Shown one piece after another: positions 57,748 to 64,000 of a DNA stretch of 64,000 nt. Numbering within the stretch: the first letter of the stretch is position 1; every line of letters begins with the position of its first letter. The position numbers and the translations under genes were made by a program. The stretch comes from an uncultured Spirochaetaceae bacterium (GTDB lineage: Bacteria > Spirochaetota > Spirochaetia > Sphaerochaetales > Sphaerochaetaceae): contig CALXKJ010000002.1 in assembly GCA_944388955.1 (NCBI GenBank), positions 96,830-160,829 on the forward strand, written 5' to 3'. The notes below the pieces were generated by a model. The model worked only from the letters and a program-made list of their open reading frames with translations. It had not been told where the DNA came from and ran no database searches.

Positions 57748-59982
57748 ATGAAAAAGCTTGTCATTGCAGAAAAGCCATCAGTAGGACGTGAGATTGCCAA
57801 GAATCTTGGCTGCTTCTCACGCGATAAGGGATTCACGGAAGGATCGGATTATATTGTCACATGGGCACTTGGCCACCTTGTGGAGCTTGCGGATCCGCAG
57901 CATTATTCAGATAGCTGGAAAAGATGGTCGCTGAAAGACCTCCCAATGCTTCCAGAGAATCTCGATCAGGTTGTGATAGAGGAATCAAAAGAGCAGTTTG
58001 ATGTGATCGATTCCCTTCTTCATCGCAATGATATCGAGTCTGTTATCATCGCAACTGATGCAGGCCGAGAAGGAGAGCTTGTTGCCCGCTGGATTATCAA
58101 GATGGCAGGCTATGAAGGAAAGCTTGAGCGACTCTGGATTTCCTCCCAGACAGAGAAAGCTATAAAAGAAGGCTTTGCGAATCTCCATCCGGCATCTGAT
58201 TACGATAATCTCTATCAGGCAGCATCCTGCCGTGCTGCGGCAGACTGGTATGTCGGCATGAATGTCACGAGAGCTCTCACTTGTTTTTATGATGCAAAGC
58301 TATCGTCGGGGCGCGTGCAGACTCCGACACTGGCTCTGATGACTCAGAGAGAGGATGAGATTGAGGCATTCGAGGGGAAGTACTACTACACCGCGCGTGG
58401 TGATTTCGGCATGTTTGCCGCTTCTTATTATCCAGAGGCCAATACAATCCGCTTCACGGATGACAGCACAGCGGAAGAGATGAAAACATGGAAGGATAAG
58501 CCTGGAAAAGTCGTATCGATGGTCACTGAAGAGAAAAGCGATCCAGTTCCTCAGGCTTATGATCTTACGGAGCTTCAGCGCGATGCGAATATCATGCTGG
58601 GCTTCTCCGCTAAAGAGACACTCGACACACTTCAGCGTCTATATGAAATCCATAAGATAGTCACATACCCAAGAACGGATTCAAGGTACATCACACAGGA
58701 TATCGTGCCTACGCTTCCTGAGCGTATACGTGCTTTGAGAAACACCATCTTCTCCCGTCAGGCTGATGAGTATCTTCAGAATGGTTTCAGGAGTGATAAT
58801 CCGCGGTTTGTGAATGACGCTCTTGTCTCTGACCACCATGCGATTATCCCGACAGAGGAGACAGTGCATCCAGAGAAGCTGTCAGCTGATGAGAACAAGC
58901 TCTGGCAGCTTATAGCACTGAGATTCCTTGAAGTCATCGGAGAGGGTTATCTCTACAATACGACAGTCTGTACTGTCGATGTGGATGGGAAAGCATTCAA
59001 GACAAGGCTCACAATACCGGCAAGAAAAGGATACAGATCCGTTTCTGAAAGCGCGGGACTCAAGTCGGCGTCGAATATTGCTGAAGATGGTGAGAACAGC
59101 TTCATACTCAAGGATCTCCATGAAGGTGATGAGGTTATGCTTTCTTCCGTGAGAATAAGGAAGAATGTTACGACACCTCCCGAGAGATACACGGATGCAA
59201 CACTTCTTTCCGCTATGGAGCATGCGGGAAGATTCGTTGAGAATGATGAGCTCAAGGCTAATCTTGGAAATGGACTTGGAACGCCGGCGACAAGGGCCGA
59301 TATGATCGAAAAGCTTATACAGAATAGGTATGTTGAGCGTGACGGCAAGTATTTCGTGCCGACTGCGAAGGGCAGGGAAGTCGTACGTCTTGCACCAGAA
59401 GTCCTCCGATCGCCTGAGCTTACAGGTGTCTGGGAAGGAAGGCTTGAGAAGATAGCGAAGGGAAAGGAAGATCCTGCTCTATTCATAAAGGATATTAAGA
59501 AGATGGCTGCCGAGCTTGTCACGGAAGTCGAGAAAAGCGATAAGGTCTTTGCGCCGGTCTTCAAGGATTCCAAGAAGTGTCCTTTCTGCGGCTCGGAGAT
59601 GATGAAGGCTTCAGATCCAGATGGCTCAGTGCACTATATATGCCAGCGTCTCTCATGTCAGTATGAGGAGAAGGAAGTCAAGGTCAAGGTCTCGACCGGC
59701 ATTCCATCTGTGAAGAAAATATCGCAGATACCCGGAGAGAAAGTGAAAGTCGTCATAAACAGAAAGAGCGCTGTCCATGTGCCAAAGGCTGTATATGAAA
59801 CGAAGACACTTGTCGTGAAGGAATCCAAGCTGCAGTATAAGCGCGACCGCTCACTCGATGATGCCCGCCGTCCTCAGCCGCAGCGTCTCTCATCAAATGA
59901 TTTCGGTGGTGGAACGATGGCTGATTTCTTCCGTCTCTCAAAGGAAAGGCAGGACAAGGACAGGAACAGGAAGAGAAAATGA
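57748..59982 (+). CDS. topB: DNA topoisomerase III
   Basis: Type IA topoisomerase (744 aa) that decatenates DNA. TOPRIM features are the N-terminal IAEKPSVGREIA and DAGREGELVARWI; the active-site Tyr307 is in VTYPRTDSRYI; ALTCFYDAKLSSGRVQTPTLAL and GLGTPATRADMIEKLIQNRYVERDGKYFVPTAKG are domain markers. One C-terminal zinc ribbon (CPFC, then CQRLSC) is followed by about 95 basic residues. Its stop overlaps the thioesterase start by 4 nt. It may be the TopB/TraE-type copy rather than the essential TopA. Confidence 0.93.
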   Translation: MKKLVIAEKPSVGREIAKNLGCFSRDKGFTEGSDYIVTWALGHLVELADPQHYSDSWKRWSLKDLPMLPENLDQVVIEESKEQFDVIDSLLHRNDIESVIIATDAGREGELVARWIIKMAGYEGKLERLWISSQTEKAIKEGFANLHPASDYDNLYQAASCRAAADWYVGMNVTRALTCFYDAKLSSGRVQTPTLALMTQREDEIEAFEGKYYYTARGDFGMFAASYYPEANTIRFTDDSTAEEMKTWKDKPGKVVSMVTEEKSDPVPQAYDLTELQRDANIMLGFSAKETLDTLQRLYEIHKIVTYPRTDSRYITQDIVPTLPERIRALRNTIFSRQADEYLQNGFRSDNPRFVNDALVSDHHAIIPTEETVHPEKLSADENKLWQLIALRFLEVIGEGYLYNTTVCTVDVDGKAFKTRLTIPARKGYRSVSESAGLKSASNIAEDGENSFILKDLHEGDEVMLSSVRIRKNVTTPPERYTDATLLSAMEHAGRFVENDELKANLGNGLGTPATRADMIEKLIQNRYVERDGKYFVPTAKGREVVRLAPEVLRSPELTGVWEGRLEKIAKGKEDPALFIKDIKKMAAELVTEVEKSDKVFAPVFKDSKKCPFCGSEMMKASDPDGSVHYICQRLSCQYEEKEVKVKVSTGIPSVKKISQIPGEKVKVVINRKSAVHVPKAVYETKTLVVKESKLQYKRDRSLDDARRPQPQRLSSNDFGGGTMADFFRLSKERQDKDRNRKRK

Positions 59983-60386
59983 GAAGATTTGAGTTCAAGG
60001 CACGTGTTTACTATTCAGATACAGATGCGGAAGGCATTGTCTACCATACGAGATATCTTGATTTTGCGGAGCATGCAAGGACAGAGATGCTCCGCGAGGC
60101 ACTTCCGGATGTGCCTCAGTCAGAGCTTGCGAAAGGCGAGAATGGAATAATCATCGTAATACGCTCGATGGAGATTGATTTCCGCTCCGCAGGCTATCTT
60201 GACGATGAGCTTACAGTATATACTGAGATGATAGATATGCAGCATTTCTCCTGTACTTTCCAGCAGGATATCATGCGGGGTGACAAAGTCCTGTGCTCAC
60301 TGAAGGTCAAGGCCGCATTTATCTCATCTGCAACAAGGAAGCCAACTCCTATTCCCGATAACATCAGAAAAGCGATGATCGGTTGA
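59979..60386 (+). CDS. Acyl-CoA thioesterase, 4-hydroxybenzoyl-CoA/YbgC type
   Basis: Single hot-dog domain thioesterase (135 aa). The family's catalytic Asp is in YYSDTDAEGIVYHTRYLDFAEHARTEML, with FKVR-like strand YVKAAF-type pattern SLKVKAAFISSATRKPTPIPDNIR at the end. It starts inside the topB stop (ATGA). YbgC in E. coli hydrolyses short acyl-CoAs and sits with tol-pal; no tol genes are here, so the substrate is open. Start codon context has AGGAAGAG upstream. Confidence 0.88.
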   Translation: MRRFEFKARVYYSDTDAEGIVYHTRYLDFAEHARTEMLREALPDVPQSELAKGENGIIIVIRSMEIDFRSAGYLDDELTVYTEMIDMQHFSCTFQQDIMRGDKVLCSLKVKAAFISSATRKPTPIPDNIRKAMIG

Positions 60387-60413
60387 TTCTCGCGTGAAAA
60401 AGCACTCTTTCCC

Positions 60414-60422
60414 TGATACAAT
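60414..60422 (+). promoter_or_regulatory. Extended -10 promoter of GH3 gene, leaderless arrangement
   Basis: TGATACAAT (60414-60422) ends 6 nt before ATG 60429. No Shine-Dalgarno and no good -35. Confidence 0.55.
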
Positions 60423-60428
60423 CATTCC

Positions 60429-62543
60429 ATGGATAGGGAAAAGGCACGGAAAAGAGCAGAGGATATTGTCTCGAAGATGACAGTGAAAGAGAAGGCATCT
60501 CAGCTTCTCTTCTCGTCACCGGCAATCCCAAGGCTGGGAATACCAGCATACAACTGGTGGAATGAGGCTCTGCATGGTATCGCCCGCGCAGGGACCGCGA
60601 CTGTATTTCCACAGGCTATAGCGCTTGGCGCGTCTTTTGATACGGAGCTTGTCTGGAAAATCGCTGATGCGATATCTACAGAAGGCCGGGCGAAATACAA
60701 TATTGCAAGAAAACACGGTGACCGGGATATCTACAAAGGCCTCACATTCTGGTCTCCGAACATCAATATCTTCCGTGATCCAAGATGGGGCAGAGGGCAG
60801 GAGACTTATGGAGAGGATCCATATCTTACATCACGTCTCGGCGTAGCATTTGTCAGCGGTCTCCAGGGAAATGGGGAATATATGAAAACTGCGGCCACGG
60901 CAAAGCATTTCGCAGTCCATAGCGGGCCGGAAGATCTGAGGCATTCATTCAACGCAATTGCTTCCAGAAAGGATATGGCCGAGACATATTTACCAGCTTT
61001 CAAGGCGCTTGTAACGGAAGCTTCTGTAGAGGCTGTGATGGGCGCATACAACAGGGTAAATGGAGAAGCCTGCAACGCAAGTCCGCATCTTCAGCATATC
61101 CTCAGGGATGAGTGGGGTTTCGAAGGCCATTTTGTCTCAGATTGCTGGGCGCTCAGGGATATTCATGAATCTCACCACATCACAAAGAATGCGGCAGAAT
61201 CTGCCTCTCTCGCGTTGAAGAACGGCTGTGACCTCAACTGCGGCTGCACTTATAATCATCTGCTTGCGGCTTTGAATAAAGGGCTTGTTACCGAGGATGA
61301 TATCACGCGTTCTGCAGTACGTCTTTTCACTGCGAGATTCATGCTTGGCATGTTCGACAGAACAGAGTGGGATTCACTGGGGATTGATGATGTAGATACT
61401 CCAGAACATCATGAGCTTGCTCTTCAAGCCGCTGCAGAGAGCTTTGTGCTTCTGAAGAACAATGGAGTACTTCCCCTTAAAAACATAAAGTCAATTGCAG
61501 TAATCGGGCCGAATGCAGATAACCGTACAGCCCTTGCGGGGAATTACCATGGTACGGCTTCCCGTTACATCACTCCGCTGGAAGGCATAGAGGATGAGGC
61601 TGAGAAGCGGGGAATAAAGGTAAGATATAGTCTTGGCTGCCCATTGCTTTCACATCATGATGAGCCGCTTGCGAAGGAAGATGACAGATTCAGTGAGGCG
61701 CTTGAAGCCGCTCTGTCTTCTGATGTCACAATACTTGTTCTCGGACTTGATGAGACGCTGGAAGGTGAGCAGCCTGATGATGGGAATCCAGGTATTGGAT
61801 CTGATAGGAAAACACTGGGACTTCCAGGTCATCAGGAGAAGCTTCTTGATCTGATTCTCTCTACTGGAAAGCCATGCGTCCTTGTTCTGGAGTCAGGCTC
61901 TGCCGCTGATCTCTTGCTTGCTTCCGAGAAATGCTCTGCTATTCTCGATATCTGGTATCCTGGAGCACTTGGAGGCAAGGCTGTTGCTGATGTCATCTTC
62001 GGCAATGCATCGCCATCAGGGAAGCTTCCTGTCACATTCTACAAATCGCTCGATACGCTCCCTGATTACACCGACTATTCTATGAAAGAGAGAACATACA
62101 GGTATGCTGATGATGCATCGATTCTCTATCCATTCGGCTTCGGACTGACTTATGGAAGAATGGAATTAGCTGATGTATCCATCGAGGAATGTGACGATGG
62201 ATTCCTGATTCATGCTTCGGTTCATGCCGCATCTTCTGTCTCTGAAGTCCTTCAGGTTTATGTGTCGGATCTTGATACTCCTGATGCCCCGAAGCGCAGC
62301 CTGAAAGCATTCATGAGGATATCCCTTGAAAGCGGTGAGCAGAAAGCATGTGAGATTAAGCTCGGAAAAGATGCCTTCATGACTGCAGATGATGATGGGA
62401 TAATGGTGATTGCAGGAAGGCATTTCCTTGTTTCTGTCGGTTTCAGCCAGCCTGATAGCATAAGCACATCGCTGATGGGCAGAAGTCCCTTCACTGCGGA
62501 ACTTGATATTCCTTTGCGGTGGACAGCGAAAACATCGCTGTGA
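60429..62543 (+). CDS. GH3 glycosidase (beta-xylosidase/beta-glucosidase type)
   Basis: Cytoplasmic exo-beta-glycosidase (704 aa, no signal peptide). The N-terminal barrel contains YNWWNEALHGIARAGTATVFPQAIALGASF, SPNINIFRDPRWGRGQETYGEDPYL, KHFAVHSGPE, and the nucleophile Asp238 in FVSDCWALRD. The C-terminal alpha/beta sandwich and fibronectin-like domain follow (AVIGPNADNR, LPGHQEKLL, FGFGLTYG). The WWNEALHG and KHF-HSGPE forms are commonest in beta-xylosidases. Intracellular location implies imported xylo- or cello-oligosaccharides. It appears monocistronic. Confidence 0.9.
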   Translation: MDREKARKRAEDIVSKMTVKEKASQLLFSSPAIPRLGIPAYNWWNEALHGIARAGTATVFPQAIALGASFDTELVWKIADAISTEGRAKYNIARKHGDRDIYKGLTFWSPNINIFRDPRWGRGQETYGEDPYLTSRLGVAFVSGLQGNGEYMKTAATAKHFAVHSGPEDLRHSFNAIASRKDMAETYLPAFKALVTEASVEAVMGAYNRVNGEACNASPHLQHILRDEWGFEGHFVSDCWALRDIHESHHITKNAAESASLALKNGCDLNCGCTYNHLLAALNKGLVTEDDITRSAVRLFTARFMLGMFDRTEWDSLGIDDVDTPEHHELALQAAAESFVLLKNNGVLPLKNIKSIAVIGPNADNRTALAGNYHGTASRYITPLEGIEDEAEKRGIKVRYSLGCPLLSHHDEPLAKEDDRFSEALEAALSSDVTILVLGLDETLEGEQPDDGNPGIGSDRKTLGLPGHQEKLLDLILSTGKPCVLVLESGSAADLLLASEKCSAILDIWYPGALGGKAVADVIFGNASPSGKLPVTFYKSLDTLPDYTDYSMKERTYRYADDASILYPFGFGLTYGRMELADVSIEECDDGFLIHASVHAASSVSEVLQVYVSDLDTPDAPKRSLKAFMRISLESGEQKACEIKLGKDAFMTADDDGIMVIAGRHFLVSVGFSQPDSISTSLMGRSPFTAELDIPLRWTAKTSL

Positions 62544-62613
62544 TACCATGCGTGCGGAGGATGTGAAGATGCATATAGTGTTCTGACGTAAATTTTGAAA
62601 CAAGGAAAAATAA

Positions 62614-63948
62614 ATGTCAGAATACATCTTCATAAAGGATTTGTCCTTTTCATACCCGGACTCATCCGTATCAATATTCGAGAACCTCAGCCTTTCATTC
62701 TATGAGGGATGGACAGTCATCTCAGGTGCAAATGGAGCTGGCAAGTCCACGCTCTTCTCCCTCATTCAGGGCTCAATCGTCCCTGATGGCGGAATTGTGA
62801 GAACTTCAGGAGAGATTGCGTATTGCCCGCAGGTCTTCGATGGACTCGACTATATGGATATAGCTGCAATCTATGATGGCTCGCAGGAGAATGGACGCCT
62901 GAAATCGATGCTTTCGATAACCGATTCGATGATAGAGAATCCTGATGCGCTTTCTGGCGGTGAGAAGAAACGTCTTCAGCTGCTTGCTGCTTTTTCGCAT
63001 CATCCGTCAATCATGCTGATGGATGAACCCACGAACCATCTCGACCAGATGACGAAGGACATGATTCTTCCTGTGCTCCGTGAATTCTCAGGCTGTGGCA
63101 TCATGATTTCCCATGACAGGACGTTTTCCCAGAAACTGTCAGATAGAACAATCATTTTTGAAAGGGTGATGGGAAAACCTGTATCGATATATGATATTCC
63201 TCTGCCCTTGCATCTTGCTGTCGAGGAGAACGCGAGAAGGAGACAGAATGCAAGAAATGCCTACGACTCGCTCTCGTCGGCTGTAAATGTACTTCAGAAG
63301 AAAGCAGTGGCGATAAAAGAGAAATCCTCAGCAATGCACAGGAAGTTATCCAAGTCAGGTCTGGATGTCCACGATCATAGTGCGAAAGCCGCTATAGATG
63401 GCGCACGCCTTACAGGTAAGGACAAATCCCTTGAAGGTGTAAGGAGAAGAATCCTTTCACATGCGGAACATAAGCTTGCAGAGCTGTCGGGAATGGAGAG
63501 ACCTGTGATGAGAAAGGAAGGCCTCGATTTCACTGCGGGTGAAGATCATCAGAAATCCATATCATTTCCGCAAGTGATTCTCTCAGGAGGGCAGTATAAG
63601 CTTCATGTCCCGGAACTTGCTGTCCGGAGAGGAGCGCATGTTGCTATAACAGGCACCAATGGAAGCGGAAAGACACTTCTTGTCAAATACATGAACAGAA
63701 TTCTCAAGGAGAAGGGAAAAAGCGACATGCTTCTGTATATACCGCAGGAATATGGCAAAGAAGACAGAGAGCGTATATTCACAGAGGTCGCTGAGCTTTC
63801 AGACGATGAGAAAGGACAACTTCTTTCGGATCTGTACAGACTGGGCGCGGAGCCGTCTTTCCTCTTGGATGATGAAACAGAGCCAAGCCCGGGAGAGTTG
63901 AAGAAGCTTGATTTTGCACTTTCCAGGAGAAATATACTGAGCCCGTAA
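62614..63948 (+). CDS. ABC-F type ATPase, C-terminally incomplete
   Basis: Two-domain soluble ABC ATPase of ABC-F type (444 aa; about 500 or more is normal). Domain 1 is complete: SGANGAGKST, signature LSGGEKKRLQLLAA and Walker B IMLMDEPTNHLD. A helical linker of about 95 residues follows. Domain 2 has Walker A TGTNGSGKT and signature-like PSPGELKKLDFALSRRN, then stops at TAA 63946-63948, before Walker B and the switch region. The 52 nt after the stop do not restore the expected DEPTNHLD in any forward frame I checked. AAGGAAA precedes ATG 62614. It may be degraded, or a natural short form; the role (ribosome protection or translation factor) is uncertain. Confidence 0.7.
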   Translation: MSEYIFIKDLSFSYPDSSVSIFENLSLSFYEGWTVISGANGAGKSTLFSLIQGSIVPDGGIVRTSGEIAYCPQVFDGLDYMDIAAIYDGSQENGRLKSMLSITDSMIENPDALSGGEKKRLQLLAAFSHHPSIMLMDEPTNHLDQMTKDMILPVLREFSGCGIMISHDRTFSQKLSDRTIIFERVMGKPVSIYDIPLPLHLAVEENARRRQNARNAYDSLSSAVNVLQKKAVAIKEKSSAMHRKLSKSGLDVHDHSAKAAIDGARLTGKDKSLEGVRRRILSHAEHKLAELSGMERPVMRKEGLDFTAGEDHQKSISFPQVILSGGQYKLHVPELAVRRGAHVAITGTNGSGKTLLVKYMNRILKEKGKSDMLLYIPQEYGKEDRERIFTEVAELSDDEKGQLLSDLYRLGAEPSFLLDDETEPSPGELKKLDFALSRRNILSP

Positions 63949-64000
63949 GTCAGAGAGGTCTGAATTACAAAGGATACGGCATCGATGGTAATCTTGACTT

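Noticed and set aside
1..64000. tRNA, rRNA, insertion sequences, prophage or integrative element
   Set aside because: No cloverleaf-type sequence with a T-loop, no transposase or integrase and no terminal repeats were found in the gaps between genes.

Overview
The window is gene-dense bacterial chromosome, read here as coming from a host-associated spirochaete of the Sphaerochaeta/Treponema type. No rRNA gene is present, so this rests on family resemblance recalled from memory: a 54-residue zinc-ribbon protein, an omega-like RNA polymerase subunit between a cytidylate-kinase-like gene and miaA, KtrAB, and cytidylate-kinase-like proteins with odd P-loops. The metabolism looks fermentative and oxygen-wary (ferredoxin, flavodiiron protein, peroxiredoxin, rhamnose, alpha-galactoside and GH3 glycoside use). 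I see no rRNA, tRNA, CRISPR array, insertion sequence or prophage.

Layout. 1-1800: two permeases of a nucleoside-type (BMP) ABC importer, closed by a strong terminator. 1847-4991: RlmD-type rRNA methylase, then divergent ktrB-ktrA potassium uptake. 5064-8464: L-rhamnose genes rhaM, rhaB and rhaD with a small exported barrel-like protein; no isomerase. 8584-12153: two paralogous cytidylate-kinase-like genes around a flavodiiron protein and MntP. 12192-13490: secreted FKBP isomerase. 13587-15717: base deaminase, MtnA-type isomerase and MTA phosphorylase-type enzyme (nucleoside/methylthioadenosine salvage). 15785-20406: acyltransferase fusion, GltS-like symporter, methyltransferase-like protein, membrane protein and AEC transporter. 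20470-23980: zinc-ribbon protein, yicC, cytidylate-kinase-like gene, rpoZ-like gene and miaA. 23933-28790 (minus): overlapping operon folC, NFACT/RqcH, MEMO-like gene and an unknown membrane protein. 29018-35344: complete pstSCAB-phoU-phoB-phoR phosphate cluster with a probable Pho box. 35482-41800: acyl-CoA synthetase, YhbY, AraC regulator, GH36 alpha-galactosidase and PfkB sugar kinase. 41853-43495: minimal SUF pair. 43530-47733: TolC-MacA-MacB-like efflux operon with the TolC-like frame split. 47875-49527: AAA-ATPase/nuclease-type gene broken by one in-frame TGA. 49726-53490: small protein, ACT protein, UPF0210, Bcp, Bax-inhibitor-like protein and pseudouridine synthase. 53491-57682 (minus): purU, xseB, xseA, ferredoxin and MATE. 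57748-63948: topB, thioesterase, GH3 glycosidase and an ABC-F protein that ends before its second Walker B.

Gene organisation. Most operons use 1-4 nt start/stop overlaps (ATGA, GTGA, TTGA), implying translational coupling. Two classes of first gene stand out. Some have a normal Shine-Dalgarno and a promoter 30-60 nt upstream. A second class (rhaM, rhaB, ktrB, deaminase, yhbY, GH36, TolC-like, xseA, MATE, topB, GH3, acyltransferase) has a -10-like hexamer ending only 6-9 nt before the ATG and no Shine-Dalgarno, which predicts leaderless or near-leaderless mRNAs. Two hairpins are built into promoter or ribosome-binding elements (19466-19500 and 20409-20438).

I see no obvious entirely new multi-gene system. 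The best leads are the leaderless start architecture, the terminator hairpin carrying the next gene's ribosome-binding site, the membrane protein with a kinase-like N-terminal region in the RqcH/MEMO operon, the MTA-salvage trio with a deaminase, the repeat-bearing 397-bp AT-rich gap upstream of the omega-like gene, and three genes that are broken or incomplete.
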